DNA of 64,000 nt. Source: Asparagopsis taxiformis (Eukaryota > Rhodophyta > Florideophyceae > Bonnemaisoniales > Bonnemaisoniaceae). This document shows, in pieces, positions 17,423-27,800 of this stretch. The notes beneath the pieces were generated by a model. It saw only the letters and a list, made by a program, of their open reading frames with translations, did no database searches and was not told where the DNA came from. The DNA lies in assembly GCA_030407315.1 (NCBI GenBank), contig JALQPE010001740.1:1-64000 (forward strand), written 5' to 3'. How positions within the stretch are numbered: the stretch's first letter is position 1; the number at the start of each line of letters is the position of its first letter. Position numbers and translations under genes: made by a program.

Positions 17423-19042
17423 ATGACATCCCTTGGAAAACAAGAGAGACCTCGTGCTACCTCTTCTTTCGATTTTCTCATGCCCCATCCCACCTTCGCA
17501 TCTAACTATAATAAAAATGAGGAGATTTCTTCTCAAACGAATGCTATTTCCGGTACCCTGGGTATGCTTCCGGTCGATACTCTTGGTATTCATTCGTTTC
17601 AAGGGGCTTTGACCACTACATCCGATGATGCAGTGAGGGAAATGTTCGGTGGTGAGAAAGTGAATCCTCAGCCTTTCCAGACCGGATCAAAGAAAGAGTC
17701 GCAATTAATTCCATCCATGTCACTAGAGGCAGAAACAGAACGGGCAGAGCAGGCCAGGGAATCTGTTCACTCAACCAATGTGGAACATGAAATCGCGTTG
17801 TTGGAAAAAGTACTCAAGAAGGATGAACCTTCCGCCCCTAGTTCTCCTGTTGCATCAACTCAAGACACACAAGACAAGAATTGTCCCCAAAGTGTTCTAG
17901 AGGCCGAGATGTTTTATAGGGATGTCTTTGGTGATGACATGATTTCACCGCATCAATTCACTCCAAGCATTAAGAATGAAGAAAACCTTCGACAGGAAGA
18001 GTTTCTTGACGCTGTCGCTGAGGTAGACAGTCAGCGATTTTTAAAGTCGGAAAATCCGAGTATGCGAAATGAGAATCGAAGCCATCATACATCTGTGACA
18101 AATCCTTCACTTGACTCTGTTCATACGGATACAAACTTATCGAGCGCTCTTGCGAGTCTTGTTTACTCTAACTCTTCAAATGATCTAGAAGAAACTAACA
18201 TGAATGAAATTCATATTGAAAACACGTCAGGGGGATTATGCCTTGAAGGAAAATATCAGGAGCAGACAGTTCAAGATAGTCGTACACCATCCATGAATGA
18301 AAAGAAATCATTGGCAGCAAGACGCAAGATTGGTGCTCTCCGCCAGATCCAGAATTCCGTGAGCTTGAAAAACGACGGACGTATACAAAAGCGATTGCTC
18401 AATCCTTTCGTAGTAGCAAGAACTGGCAAGGACAAGAATACGGCAATTCCTCTAAAATCTGTGTTGACCGCAAACTTTTTTACTAGCTCTGCGGAAGATG
18501 AACTATGTGAATCAATTCCTTCTCCAATCAGTGATAGCTCTATGAGTAATGCTGCTTCACGGGACCACTCAGACTCATATAACGCTCATCCCCTGGAAAT
18601 ACAAAGACTCGTTGCCTCGCTATGTAAGAAAATCAGTCGGATGCCAAGGCGGAAGCTTCGAGACAGTCTTGCGGCTGGTATAAGCTTGGAAGAGGTTGAA
18701 CCACTGATGTGCATTAACCGAGACAAACTAGCTGATATGCTTGGTCTAGGTGTGACAACATGGAAAATGTTTGTTCATAACACTCTCTGTATCCCTCGCT
18801 GGCCTGCTCGTGCTCTCAAGTCACAGCAAGTGCGTGAGCAGAAAATGATGCAGAAGATCGCGGAAGCAGAAGAAAGAGGAGATTATGAGCAGGCAGAGCG
18901 GATGAAGAGAGAATTAGAGCGAATTACAGAGATTAATGAGAGAAAGAGGAAGCTTTTTCGGAAGGATGCCATGTCCCGTGCTACTGACCGCTCCAAAACC
19001 AAGAGGGATAGAAAGAGTACACTTATGAGCCGAAAAAATTAA
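17423..19042 (+). CDS. RWP-RK-domain transcription factor (divergent)
   Basis: A 539-aa protein. The first about 380 residues are Ser/Asn/Glu-rich and look disordered. Residues about 420-470 carry an RWP-RK-like DNA-binding segment: MCINRDKLADMLGLGVTTWK, then IPRWPARALKSQ with the RWP core at 459-461. The usual RWPYRKIKSL is altered to RWPARALKSQ, so the RK of the name is lost. A coiled coil of charged heptads (REQKMMQKIAEAEERG onward) and a basic tail follow, suggesting dimerisation and nuclear localisation. RWP-RK proteins in green plants and algae control nitrogen responses and gamete programmes; the role here is unknown. Confidence 0.8.
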   Translation: MTSLGKQERPRATSSFDFLMPHPTFASNYNKNEEISSQTNAISGTLGMLPVDTLGIHSFQGALTTTSDDAVREMFGGEKVNPQPFQTGSKKESQLIPSMSLEAETERAEQARESVHSTNVEHEIALLEKVLKKDEPSAPSSPVASTQDTQDKNCPQSVLEAEMFYRDVFGDDMISPHQFTPSIKNEENLRQEEFLDAVAEVDSQRFLKSENPSMRNENRSHHTSVTNPSLDSVHTDTNLSSALASLVYSNSSNDLEETNMNEIHIENTSGGLCLEGKYQEQTVQDSRTPSMNEKKSLAARRKIGALRQIQNSVSLKNDGRIQKRLLNPFVVARTGKDKNTAIPLKSVLTANFFTSSAEDELCESIPSPISDSSMSNAASRDHSDSYNAHPLEIQRLVASLCKKISRMPRRKLRDSLAAGISLEEVEPLMCINRDKLADMLGLGVTTWKMFVHNTLCIPRWPARALKSQQVREQKMMQKIAEAEERGDYEQAERMKRELERITEINERKRKLFRKDAMSRATDRSKTKRDRKSTLMSRKN

Positions 19043-19418
19043 GATCTCTCGGATATAACATACAGCTACTGTTTCGATGCAGCCGGTAAACTACTTGACA
19101 GTGATATAGACAGATGTTTTTCATTCGTGAAGAATGTTTGCGCGCATCTACAACTATTAGACGAGTTGCAGAGGCTCTGCTTTAGCAATTAAGATTAGCC
19201 ATGCTAAGGTGGGAAGAGCATTTGAACTTGCAAGATGAATGCAATATGATGGCCGACAAACTTTCAGGCATTTAAATTTTGGAGAGTTTGGCCTTTTTTG
19301 ATTTAAAGATAATGCAGATGATTGCAACATGACTGCGCGGCGGGTTCCGACGGGTCCATGTCGATTCCTTCCGCCCGTTTTGAATTCGCATAACTAGTTG
19401 CTTTCTCTTTGACCCAAT
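19043..19418. other. Spacer between RWP-RK and EIF1AD genes
   Basis: No gene seen. It should contain the 3' leader-out of the RWP-RK gene and the promoter of the next gene. Confidence 0.5.
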
Positions 19419-19934
19419 ATGACCAAGTCTCGCAGCACACGCCACAAACGAATAGGTGTTCTTTCTGAGAAACCCAAGCTGGAACATGGGCAGAAGGTAG
19501 CACGAATTGTCCAGTCGTGCGGCGAGAATATCTATGAAATTGAGGATGAATATGCGCAAAATGAGTTGTACCAATTGCCGAAAAGATTACGGCACGTGGC
19601 ATTCATTCGACGCGGAAGTTTTGTGTTTGTCAGAAGAGATAACTCCCGTAGAGCGGGGAAGATATGCGGAGAAATTGAAACTGTTGTATTAGATCGCTTC
19701 TTAGCGTCGTTGCAGAAAGAGAATTTTTGGCCAAAGTCATTTCTGGTCATGAATGGTGATGAAAGTGCAGCTAGTTCTGTTGCAGCTAGCAATGATGTAG
19801 TGTCCGAAGAGAAGTACAATTTATCTGAGGGACAAGATGGAACAGATGATGATGATTGGGATATCGGAGAAGGCAACCCCAACAGAACAAAGTGGGATCA
19901 CATCAGTTCGGGAGAAAGTTCAGAGGATGAGTGA
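19419..19934 (+). CDS. EIF1AD: EIF1AD homologue (eIF1A-domain protein)
   Basis: A 171-aa protein matching the length of EIF1AD. Residues about 18-75 form an S1/IF1-type OB fold: EHGQKVARIVQSCGENIYEIED, YQLPKRLRHVAFIRRGSFVFVRRD. This is the signature that separates EIF1AD from translation factor eIF1A. The C-terminal third is acidic (DGTDDDDWDIGEG, SSGESSEDE), also typical of the family. In animals EIF1AD is nuclear and has been linked to late 40S ribosome maturation. It converges with the TRCF gene across only 109 bp. Confidence 0.9.
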   Translation: MTKSRSTRHKRIGVLSEKPKLEHGQKVARIVQSCGENIYEIEDEYAQNELYQLPKRLRHVAFIRRGSFVFVRRDNSRRAGKICGEIETVVLDRFLASLQKENFWPKSFLVMNGDESAASSVAASNDVVSEEKYNLSEGQDGTDDDDWDIGEGNPNRTKWDHISSGESSEDE

Positions 19935-20043
19935 GAGTCGATAATTTAACAGTAGTGTTCACTTGTGATTTAACTTATCGGCTACTGACCAAGGCGATGC
20001 GCTCACCCTATCTGGTATTGGTATGTGCAATAACCTAACAATA

Positions 20044-23031
20044 CTACAAGTCAGTCGAGTTTTTTTCACTTGCTGCAATCTCGGAAAGAGAATTGGCCAA
20101 ACCAGCCTTCTCTTCCTTATCAGGATTTGTTCTGTGGAAGCCCTGTGCAGCTTTCGCGAAGGAAGAAAAGTAGGAGCGCAGTTTTGCTAGCTGAACATCT
20201 CCACTGCAGATACCAAGCCCTCTCACAACCACTCTTTCTTCTTCCGCCACCAACTGAAATCTGCTCCGAGCCTGCTTCTCCGGTAGAAATGCGACAAGAC
20301 AATTGAATGCTGCTTCTTCCACTTGCCAATCCAAGATCACATGCTGTCTTTCAGTGAATATACGGGATACGCCAAGCTCTCGTCCTCGAAGCCTCAACTC
20401 TAGGACATGAACGTGCTTACGAGTTGCACTTGGCATCGGACCATACCTCAGCTCTATATCTTTCGTGATACAATAGAGTGTTTTCATCGATTCTGCATTT
20501 GAAAGATAACTATATGCAGTTATCTTCTGGTCAAAGTCAGGGATATATTCGGAAGGAATAAATGACGGTACTGGCAAAAACACAAGACAAGCATCCACTT
20601 TTGGCAGCGTGACGGGAATGGGTTTCCCAGTCCGCGCATGTTCCAACTCCTCTGAGAGCATTTTAGCATATTCTTCGGCATCGATTGATGAGTTTCCGTG
20701 TTGCTCCACTCCAAGGATAGTTCCAACACCACGCATTTCCATATCTCTCTGTGCAATGACAAATCCAGATCCAAGATTGCTGTTCTTTTCCAAAACCTTT
20801 AGTCGCTCGAAAGCTGGTAAAGTATTGCCTCCCATCGTTTGAGAGTATAGCAACCATGCATACGCCTGAATATCACTTCTCCCAACACGACCTCGCAGTT
20901 GATGCAGCTGTGCAAGGCCGAACCGACTTGCATTTTCAATGACGACAGTATTCACATCAGGCATGTTGATGCCATTCTCAATAATGGTGGTGCACACAAG
21001 CACATCATATTCCCTCTGTGCAAATGACCAAATACGGCGCTCAAGGTCACTCATTGATCCGTGAGCCACCAGCACACGAATATTTGGGAAGAGATCTCTA
21101 ATTAGATTGGCAGAAGCTTCAATGCCTTCAATTCGCGGAACAACAAAAAATATCTGTCCTCCCCTCTCCAATTCCTGTCCTATTGCCTCGCGGATGACAC
21201 CAGCACCGGAAGGAGCGACTCGAGTGATCACAGGCTTCCTACCTTCTGGAGCTATTCTCAGTACAGATGCATCACGCAGACCACTCAGAGTAAGATGGAG
21301 GGTTCTAGGAATCGGAGTCGCCGACAAAAACAACGTATCCACCGCACGATATCGTGCCCGAATCTTTTCCTTTTGGTTCACTCCAAATCTATGTTCCTCA
21401 TCCACAATCAGTAAACCGAGGTCTTGAAATTCAAAACTATCCCCCAACAACATATGAGTACCCACAGCCACGCGAATCAAGCCATCCTTAATATTCTGAC
21501 GGGACTGAAGGTTGGACTTTCTGGACATAAACCTTGTAAGGCAGGCAATGGAACGAACTTCGTCTACGTTCTGAAATCGATCCTGAAACGTCTCGTAGTG
21601 TTGTTGCGCCAAAATTGTAGTAGGGGCTAGAATCGCAACTTGTTTCCCGGCACGCAATGCGCGATACGCGGCGCGAATAGCAACTTCTGTCTTCCCAAAC
21701 CCAACATCACCACACAATAGTCGATCCATAGGCTGGCGACGAAAGCTCATATCAAAAAAAACTTGTTTTGTCGCTTCCTGCTGGTCAGAGGTGAGGTTAA
21801 ATGTACAAGTGGCATTAAAGTTGCGTTCGGCTTCCTCATCGACTGGAAACGGCTCCCGCTCTATACTTGCGCGTTCCGCATAAAGCCCATGGAGATTGAC
21901 GAGCTGTTTCCGAATTTTAGAACGGGTTTTAATGCGAGCAATGTGTCGAGATCTGCGCATGCGCGTACTGTTGCTTTTGTCCGAGTATGATGATGAGCCG
22001 GAAACAGTGTCCAACCTTCGGACATTCTTCACCTCGCTTGGTGACAGACGACGTAATGCCTCAAAATGCGATAGCGGAACATAAACGTCACCGTCACGAT
22101 ATTCTATAACAGCAAACTCCTGAACTGGGGGTGGGCTCCCCTCTTCAAAAACGGTATTGCTGCCTACAGTGCGCTCGAGGCCTCGGAAGCGACCGATACC
22201 ATGGCGATTATGCATGACAAGATTTCCTGGACGAACCGTGGTTTCAGAGGGCTGTAAGGGTGGAGAACTGGGCCGGATTGATTGCGGTAGTGGTGGCTGC
22301 GGCATTGTTGATTTTGGGTTCCGCGATTGCAGTTTTCGCGATGGCGGGGCTCTTTTCTTGGATGGAGGTAACTTTGAGTTAGTATTTTGTTTGAGCTTAT
22401 CAGGTCGGATGCCTTCCTTTGTCTGCATTGTCGGATCTGGTCCGAGAATGATTTCTGCATTTGGATGTGTCCACTTTCGACGGAGTGGTTTAGGTGGAAG
22501 CTCAGGATCATCTGAATATGCATCGTTTTTAGTAACTTGTACTGACGAAGAGCCACCGTCGACTATACCCAGTAAGTCGGAGGCTGAGAGCTTCTCACCA
22601 GCCAGTTGGGTACGTCGAATTTCATCTTCGTCCTCAACTGTTTTTTGAGAAGCTCTGGCGAGTTCCTTGCGCTTTTCTTCAGTGCGTCTCTGTGCAATTG
22701 TGAGCTTTCCGCGCTGGTTATCGTCTTTGGTGCGGGAAGGTCGTGCTTGGTCTTCGCCGATTGTTTGATTATTCTTAATTAAATGGATATCCTCTGCGGC
22801 GAGGAAGAATTCATCATCAAAAGGGGAATCAATTCCAGACGCAGTGCACGAGGTGCGTGCTCGTGCTCGACGACGGACGACGTGTATTCGACGTGGTGGA
22901 GCGAAAGTCTTTAAGGGTACGCTAGGCTCTGCATTAGTCACGAGCGGCGTGGCAGCAATGAAGCAAGGAATGAGGGGGGTTTGAGATTGGGAAGACAGTG
23001 TAGCGATGACAGTCTGAGGAAGACGAGACAT
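20044..23031 (-). CDS. Plastid transcription-repair coupling factor (Mfd/TRCF-like helicase)
   Basis: A 995-aa superfamily 2 ATPase. The first about 60 residues are Ser/Thr/Pro/Arg-rich with few acidic residues, as in plastid transit peptides. After a disordered basic linker comes a CarD/RID-type RNA-polymerase interaction domain (from about residue 265: GNLVMHNRHGIGRFRGLE...YVPLSHFEALRRLS). Then follow the RecG-like motor domains with Walker A GDVGFGKTE (about 440), the DEEH box (about 543), SATPIPRTLHLTLSG and QLRGRVGRSDIQAYAWLLY. A C-terminal TRCF domain ends the protein. The N-terminal UvrB-homology module of bacterial Mfd is absent, as in plastid homologues, so UvrA recruitment is not expected. 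Role inferred: removing stalled plastid RNA polymerase. Confidence 0.92.
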   Translation of the reverse strand: MSRLPQTVIATLSSQSQTPLIPCFIAATPLVTNAEPSVPLKTFAPPRRIHVVRRRARARTSCTASGIDSPFDDEFFLAAEDIHLIKNNQTIGEDQARPSRTKDDNQRGKLTIAQRRTEEKRKELARASQKTVEDEDEIRRTQLAGEKLSASDLLGIVDGGSSSVQVTKNDAYSDDPELPPKPLRRKWTHPNAEIILGPDPTMQTKEGIRPDKLKQNTNSKLPPSKKRAPPSRKLQSRNPKSTMPQPPLPQSIRPSSPPLQPSETTVRPGNLVMHNRHGIGRFRGLERTVGSNTVFEEGSPPPVQEFAVIEYRDGDVYVPLSHFEALRRLSPSEVKNVRRLDTVSGSSSYSDKSNSTRMRRSRHIARIKTRSKIRKQLVNLHGLYAERASIEREPFPVDEEAERNFNATCTFNLTSDQQEATKQVFFDMSFRRQPMDRLLCGDVGFGKTEVAIRAAYRALRAGKQVAILAPTTILAQQHYETFQDRFQNVDEVRSIACLTRFMSRKSNLQSRQNIKDGLIRVAVGTHMLLGDSFEFQDLGLLIVDEEHRFGVNQKEKIRARYRAVDTLFLSATPIPRTLHLTLSGLRDASVLRIAPEGRKPVITRVAPSGAGVIREAIGQELERGGQIFFVVPRIEGIEASANLIRDLFPNIRVLVAHGSMSDLERRIWSFAQREYDVLVCTTIIENGINMPDVNTVVIENASRFGLAQLHQLRGRVGRSDIQAYAWLLYSQTMGGNTLPAFERLKVLEKNSNLGSGFVIAQRDMEMRGVGTILGVEQHGNSSIDAEEYAKMLSEELEHARTGKPIPVTLPKVDACLVFLPVPSFIPSEYIPDFDQKITAYSYLSNAESMKTLYCITKDIELRYGPMPSATRKHVHVLELRLRGRELGVSRIFTERQHVILDWQVEEAAFNCLVAFLPEKQARSRFQLVAEEERVVVRGLGICSGDVQLAKLRSYFSSFAKAAQGFHRTNPDKEEKAGLANSLSEIAASEKNSTDL

Positions 23032-23234
23032 TGCAGTTCTTCAGAGGACAGCAGAACAATTCGCCAACGACGATACTTGTGGACATGACCGAGCTTCGGC
23101 AAGTTGATGGAATTTGCAAATCTGAGCTGCACCAAGTTCGACGATCTGATGGCGTTGGTACAGTTTTAACATTACAAAAATTAACAGAAAAAAAGTTATT
23201 TCAAATTAAATTTGTCAAAATATACATTCACGTT

Positions 23235-24359
23235 CTATGCCCAATCACCTTCGATGTCGCGATAACTCTCATCTAAGCGATGCAATTCACCTCTTTCTCT
23301 CTCTACATTCTTCGTCCAAGTCGACAACCGCTCTTGCGCAGCCACACGCGCATCCCTAGACGCAACCGCTTCCAATCTTAGCGACTCATTCTCGCGATCC
23401 GAAATACTCTTCTGTCTAGCCGCCACTCGATCTGGTCGATTTACTTCCTTCTGCAAAATGCGCAATTCATGTTTCAACCCATCCACCTCACAACTCGCCT
23501 CAGCTAACCGCACCTTAGCTGTAATAAGCATCTGCTCCTTCGCTGCAAGTTCCTCATCTGCCGCTTTCTCTGCCTGCGCAGTCTGCTTCTCAAGCTCCGC
23601 TGCGCGCTCTTCGAGCTGCCCATAATCCGTCAACAGCATCTGCGCATCATGCTGCACTGCGTCCAGCGTCTTTTGCGTCATAGGTTTCAGCAACTGCAAG
23701 TCTACAAACCCCGTTTTTGCGCCGTTAAGAGTCGCAATCTGCGCATCGAGTAGGTGCACCAGCCGCGCATGCGTGCGATACAACGCATCGGCTCTAGACT
23801 GCGCCGATTCTGGATTCGGAGAGTCTGACCCCTGGCTGACGGACGACGGCTCACTTGTTGGTTTCTTGGTGCTCTTTTTGAACGCCTTGTAGAACGTCAT
23901 GGAAGCGCGTGTAAGAAGGCCGAGACCGCTTGCGGTGGACGGCTCCTTTCGAGGCGGCACAGCAGAGGGGTTGGTAGCGTCCGTGGCGGTGGATGCATCG
24001 GATATACGTGGCGTAGATAGAGGGTCAGCACGGCCCGAGGAGGAGGAAGCAATGGATTCCACGTCTACCTTTTCGTCAGAGTCGAACAACTCGTCGTCGT
24101 CGATAATGGGCACGGAAGACTCTTTTAACGTCGCGTGTGCATGCGGGGACGATGGTGGAGTCAGCGAAGCAGTCATAGGTACTTTGGAGGTTTGAGGAGA
24201 GTTGTGTTCTGGAAGACTGTGCTCCTCAAAGTCGAGTTGTTCGTCCAGTTGTTCGACATGCGGTGATGGAGCGAGAGTTGTTTCGGGAATTTGGGCGGGT
24301 GCATGTGGCAACGGCGAATGGTCGTCGTCGTTTTGGAGCTGTTGGGTTGTGATTGCCAT
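23235..24359 (-). CDS. Coiled-coil protein, unknown function
   Basis: A 374-aa protein from ATG 24359, preferred over upstream starts because of its ACAATGGC context and composition. The N-terminal half is disordered with acidic and Ser-rich tracts. A short basic segment (LLTRASMTFYKAFKKSTKK) follows and could touch membranes. The C-terminal about 200 residues are long alpha-helical heptads (LEERAAELEKQTAQAEKAADEEL, then a region rich in Arg and Glu) ending SYRDIEGDWA. No family is recognised; it might be a trafficking or cytoskeletal scaffold. It is tandem with TRCF, 203 bp upstream of it. The 506 bases up to the next gene hold no feature. Confidence 0.6.
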   Translation of the reverse strand: MAITTQQLQNDDDHSPLPHAPAQIPETTLAPSPHVEQLDEQLDFEEHSLPEHNSPQTSKVPMTASLTPPSSPHAHATLKESSVPIIDDDELFDSDEKVDVESIASSSSGRADPLSTPRISDASTATDATNPSAVPPRKEPSTASGLGLLTRASMTFYKAFKKSTKKPTSEPSSVSQGSDSPNPESAQSRADALYRTHARLVHLLDAQIATLNGAKTGFVDLQLLKPMTQKTLDAVQHDAQMLLTDYGQLEERAAELEKQTAQAEKAADEELAAKEQMLITAKVRLAEASCEVDGLKHELRILQKEVNRPDRVAARQKSISDRENESLRLEAVASRDARVAAQERLSTWTKNVERERGELHRLDESYRDIEGDWA

Positions 24360-24865
24360 TGTGGTGCCGGTACCGCGGTGTTTTAGAAGGGATGAGTGTA
24401 ATTGAGAGTTGCGGAAGCGTTTATGTAGGATGGCAGTTAGTTCATTGCTGGTTGGGGATGGAAGCGCAGCAAGGAAACTGCGAATTGGGAAAATGACGTT
24501 GTGAACTGATGAGTGTGTGATTGGCTGGCGATGTTGCAAGTTGTGCAGAGAATAAATTTGGGGAGTTGGATGGTGCGCTGATAGTGATACGATTGGATTT
24601 GGGATCTGGTGAACTAGTTATTTTGAAGAATTCATCGTTTTCCAAGTACTGTATTTCCATGCTCATGTTCATTTGAGCCCTCTGAATGTTGTTGGCCCTC
24701 GAGACACTCTGGGCATAGACAAGTCGCAACAAATACTACCAGAGCACGCATTCCAGGGCAGAGATCGCAGCTGGCCAATTTCTATTGGTTTCAAACTGAA
24801 CGCAACTTCGTAATAGCCCATAGTACATATTGTACTTCGGCTTTAGCTTAGAAGTAGTGACATAA

Positions 24866-27800
24866 TTACAGCAACTGCGATACATTAGAACTGTCAACAT
24901 CTAAGTGACCAGCCGCATCCAATTCTCGTTTGGTCTCTATATCGTTCTTGTAAGTCCTGTCGAATATGGCAATACGTCGCTCCGTTTCAAAGATATCTAC
25001 GAGGCCAACTCGTTTTTCTCGCTTTGACAGCAAAGTCTGCATGGTCTCTTGTTCTGGCTCCATTGCCTTCAAAATGATGGCACTCGAATTCCTCAGCAAT
25101 GCTGTTGCGAAAACTCGAGCTAAACGTGTCAGTCGGGGCGCCTGCCACACAATCTGCCTTACCAGAGATCGTGAAGCCAATGCTGAAATATATGTCGACT
25201 GAACTCTCTGTACAAGACCGTTAGCCCCTTCAAAGTCTCCGCCAAAAGAGACCTGAGGAATGTTAATCACTAGACCTGCAGCCGATTCCAAGCCCAACAT
25301 CCATGTCAACGTTCGATTAGCCATTCCCTGTTCAATAGGACGGGGTGGTGCCCGTGTATTGATTGTTAACACCATTGGTTCGATAACCACTTCATCTACC
25401 CTTATTTGTACACCGCTTTCCGCTACATCGTTCGCACCTGTCTCTCGCGGAACATTTGATCTCCGTTTTTGTCGCCATCCTCTTTCGACAGCAGCAACTT
25501 CGCTCCATATCGACTTTGCCCATGCAACTATGCTTGGAATGATAACCATATTCATATTGATATCCAGACCGGTTACACCAATGTGTGTGACAATTTCGTC
25601 AAGAGGGGCTCGCCAGTCTGCTACGATCGTAACCAACGGTAATCTCCTGGTTGTTATTGCATGTATTCGCGAGCTTAGCGATGTTTCTTTTCCTTTCTCC
25701 ACGCTACCACCCTCAATCATTCCTATTGCACGTCTTCCAAGTCCAGGGGTCTGCGGAAAGTGAGAAATTACAGCTTGGTCCAAGAGAGTCTGTGTACCTG
25801 AAAACAATATTGACCATTGAATAGACTCTTCATCTGAAAGAGTATCATTTTGAAACCGCCACGATATCGTATCCTCCAACATCAAATCTTGAACTGTCAC
25901 TTCTAGTCGACCCCTATCACCATCAATATATGGGACGAAAGCAATGCCATTAACTTGACGAACCACAACTCTTAATAAATGAACTCGAGGCTGCTCAGAA
26001 ACACAACAAACAACTAAGCCTCTTAAACATATGGAAAGGCTAATACCGTTTTCGCTCCCCTCAATCTGAAGCGAGCCTGTTTGTTCCGTCTCAAACTCGT
26101 TCAACGTTACTCCTTTTGAGCTCTGCAATGCTTCTTGTAGACAAAACGCAAGTCCAGCTACTGTCCGAACAGTTAAAGGACTTATGTTCACTCTAAGTTG
26201 GCGCTTCGCTGACAATTCAATCACAGTCGTCACAGATGAAATGACTCCAATTTCAAGGGAACATGGAGCCAATAATTGGTCTCGTACACCATGTTCTTCA
26301 TCGACGATATCTGCTGAAATTTTGGCCTTCACTGTCAAACGCGACGCGTTGCGAGCAAGTGCAAGGCTGATACTTGCCTTGGTACGCAAAGTGACTTGAC
26401 TACAGTTGAACTGATCTTTCAATGTCGTCGGAATCCGGATTCTTGCAATCAAGCTGCCCACGGAGAAATGAATTGGAGGAGTCAGCAACGGGGCATCTGG
26501 ATCATAGTTAGGTATTACGTCGAGTAAGGCCGCCACGGATATAAACTTGAGAATGGATTCTATCGACGAATCAGTAGCAATACTGGGGGCTACTATGCTC
26601 ACACGATCATCAACGACAGAAGGTAAGTGAATTGTGACGCGTTTCAGGAAACATAGTGATTCGACAGTCTCAGGTACGGCTGTGTTCGGACCGCGGGAAC
26701 GACGCTTGGTACTTCTGTGTGGAAAAGAATGCCGAAAAGGATGACTGTGGTCTGCAGTTTGTAGAACCTGAGTATCTGTTTTGCCATTCATCTGCGAGTT
26801 TGACGAACTTGTACTAAACCTTCGCATACTTTGGGGGATCAGTTCATCATAATTTGATTCGCTCGACACTTCGGGGCAAGACATCGATATCTCGACACCA
26901 CTGAGGCGAACCTGCGAACCTGAAAGAACACTACCGCTTGAGGAAAATAACAGTGAAACCTTCATCGAGTTCAACCTTATACTAATACTTGAAGTAAAAG
27001 GTTGTTCTTTTTCCAGAATCTTGGCGAAAGGCTTGGTTATAATAATTGTGACCTTTCTTGATGGTTGCAAAGCCTGGCTCGATACAGTGCTTCCCTGGTA
27101 TGACTGATGCTCCTTTCCCTCTCCATGTGGAGCAAAATGCTCACTTGTTCCCGACGAGGCAGTACTACAATCATCGTTGCCAAACTCACGTTCTAAAGAA
27201 CTTTGGTCAAAAAAGCCCATTATTGATGATACTAGTCCTGGGCACACAATTAGCGAAGGATCCACCAGTTTCAAATGAATTGATGATGTTGTTCCGTTTT
27301 CCGTGTCAGTACGCGTGATTCCTTCAACTTGAAGACATGCTCTGGTGTGTTGCATCTCTCGCGTAATCGGAGAAATGGAGGAAATTTCTTCCGATGGACC
27401 AGTAGCATTCATCACTTCTTGGAGAGAAGTGGGAGATTTCAGAGATCTGTCCTCAACCTTGATCGAATATGCCTGGAACGCCCAAGTCTGCACTTCTACT
27501 CCATCCCCACCTGCTCTCATCTCACTAACCCGCTTGGAGGAAACATTCAAGGGACCAACTATAATGCAGGCTATTGCAGACTCTATGCGACCGTAGTCGT
27601 CTTCATTGAGCAGCTCCAGTGAAACCATTTGAGTATCAAGCGTGAAATTCACAACTTTCTGAAAGGGCTGATTTGTTGGAGATGTGCTTGTTTCCTCGGA
27701 AAGGTTGTCTCTTGGTATTTCTTCATCCTCAAGGAACGACATCTGGGGTCTGTCTGGTGATGACTCCGTTAGAAGGGAATGGACTATAGCCTTCACAAGC

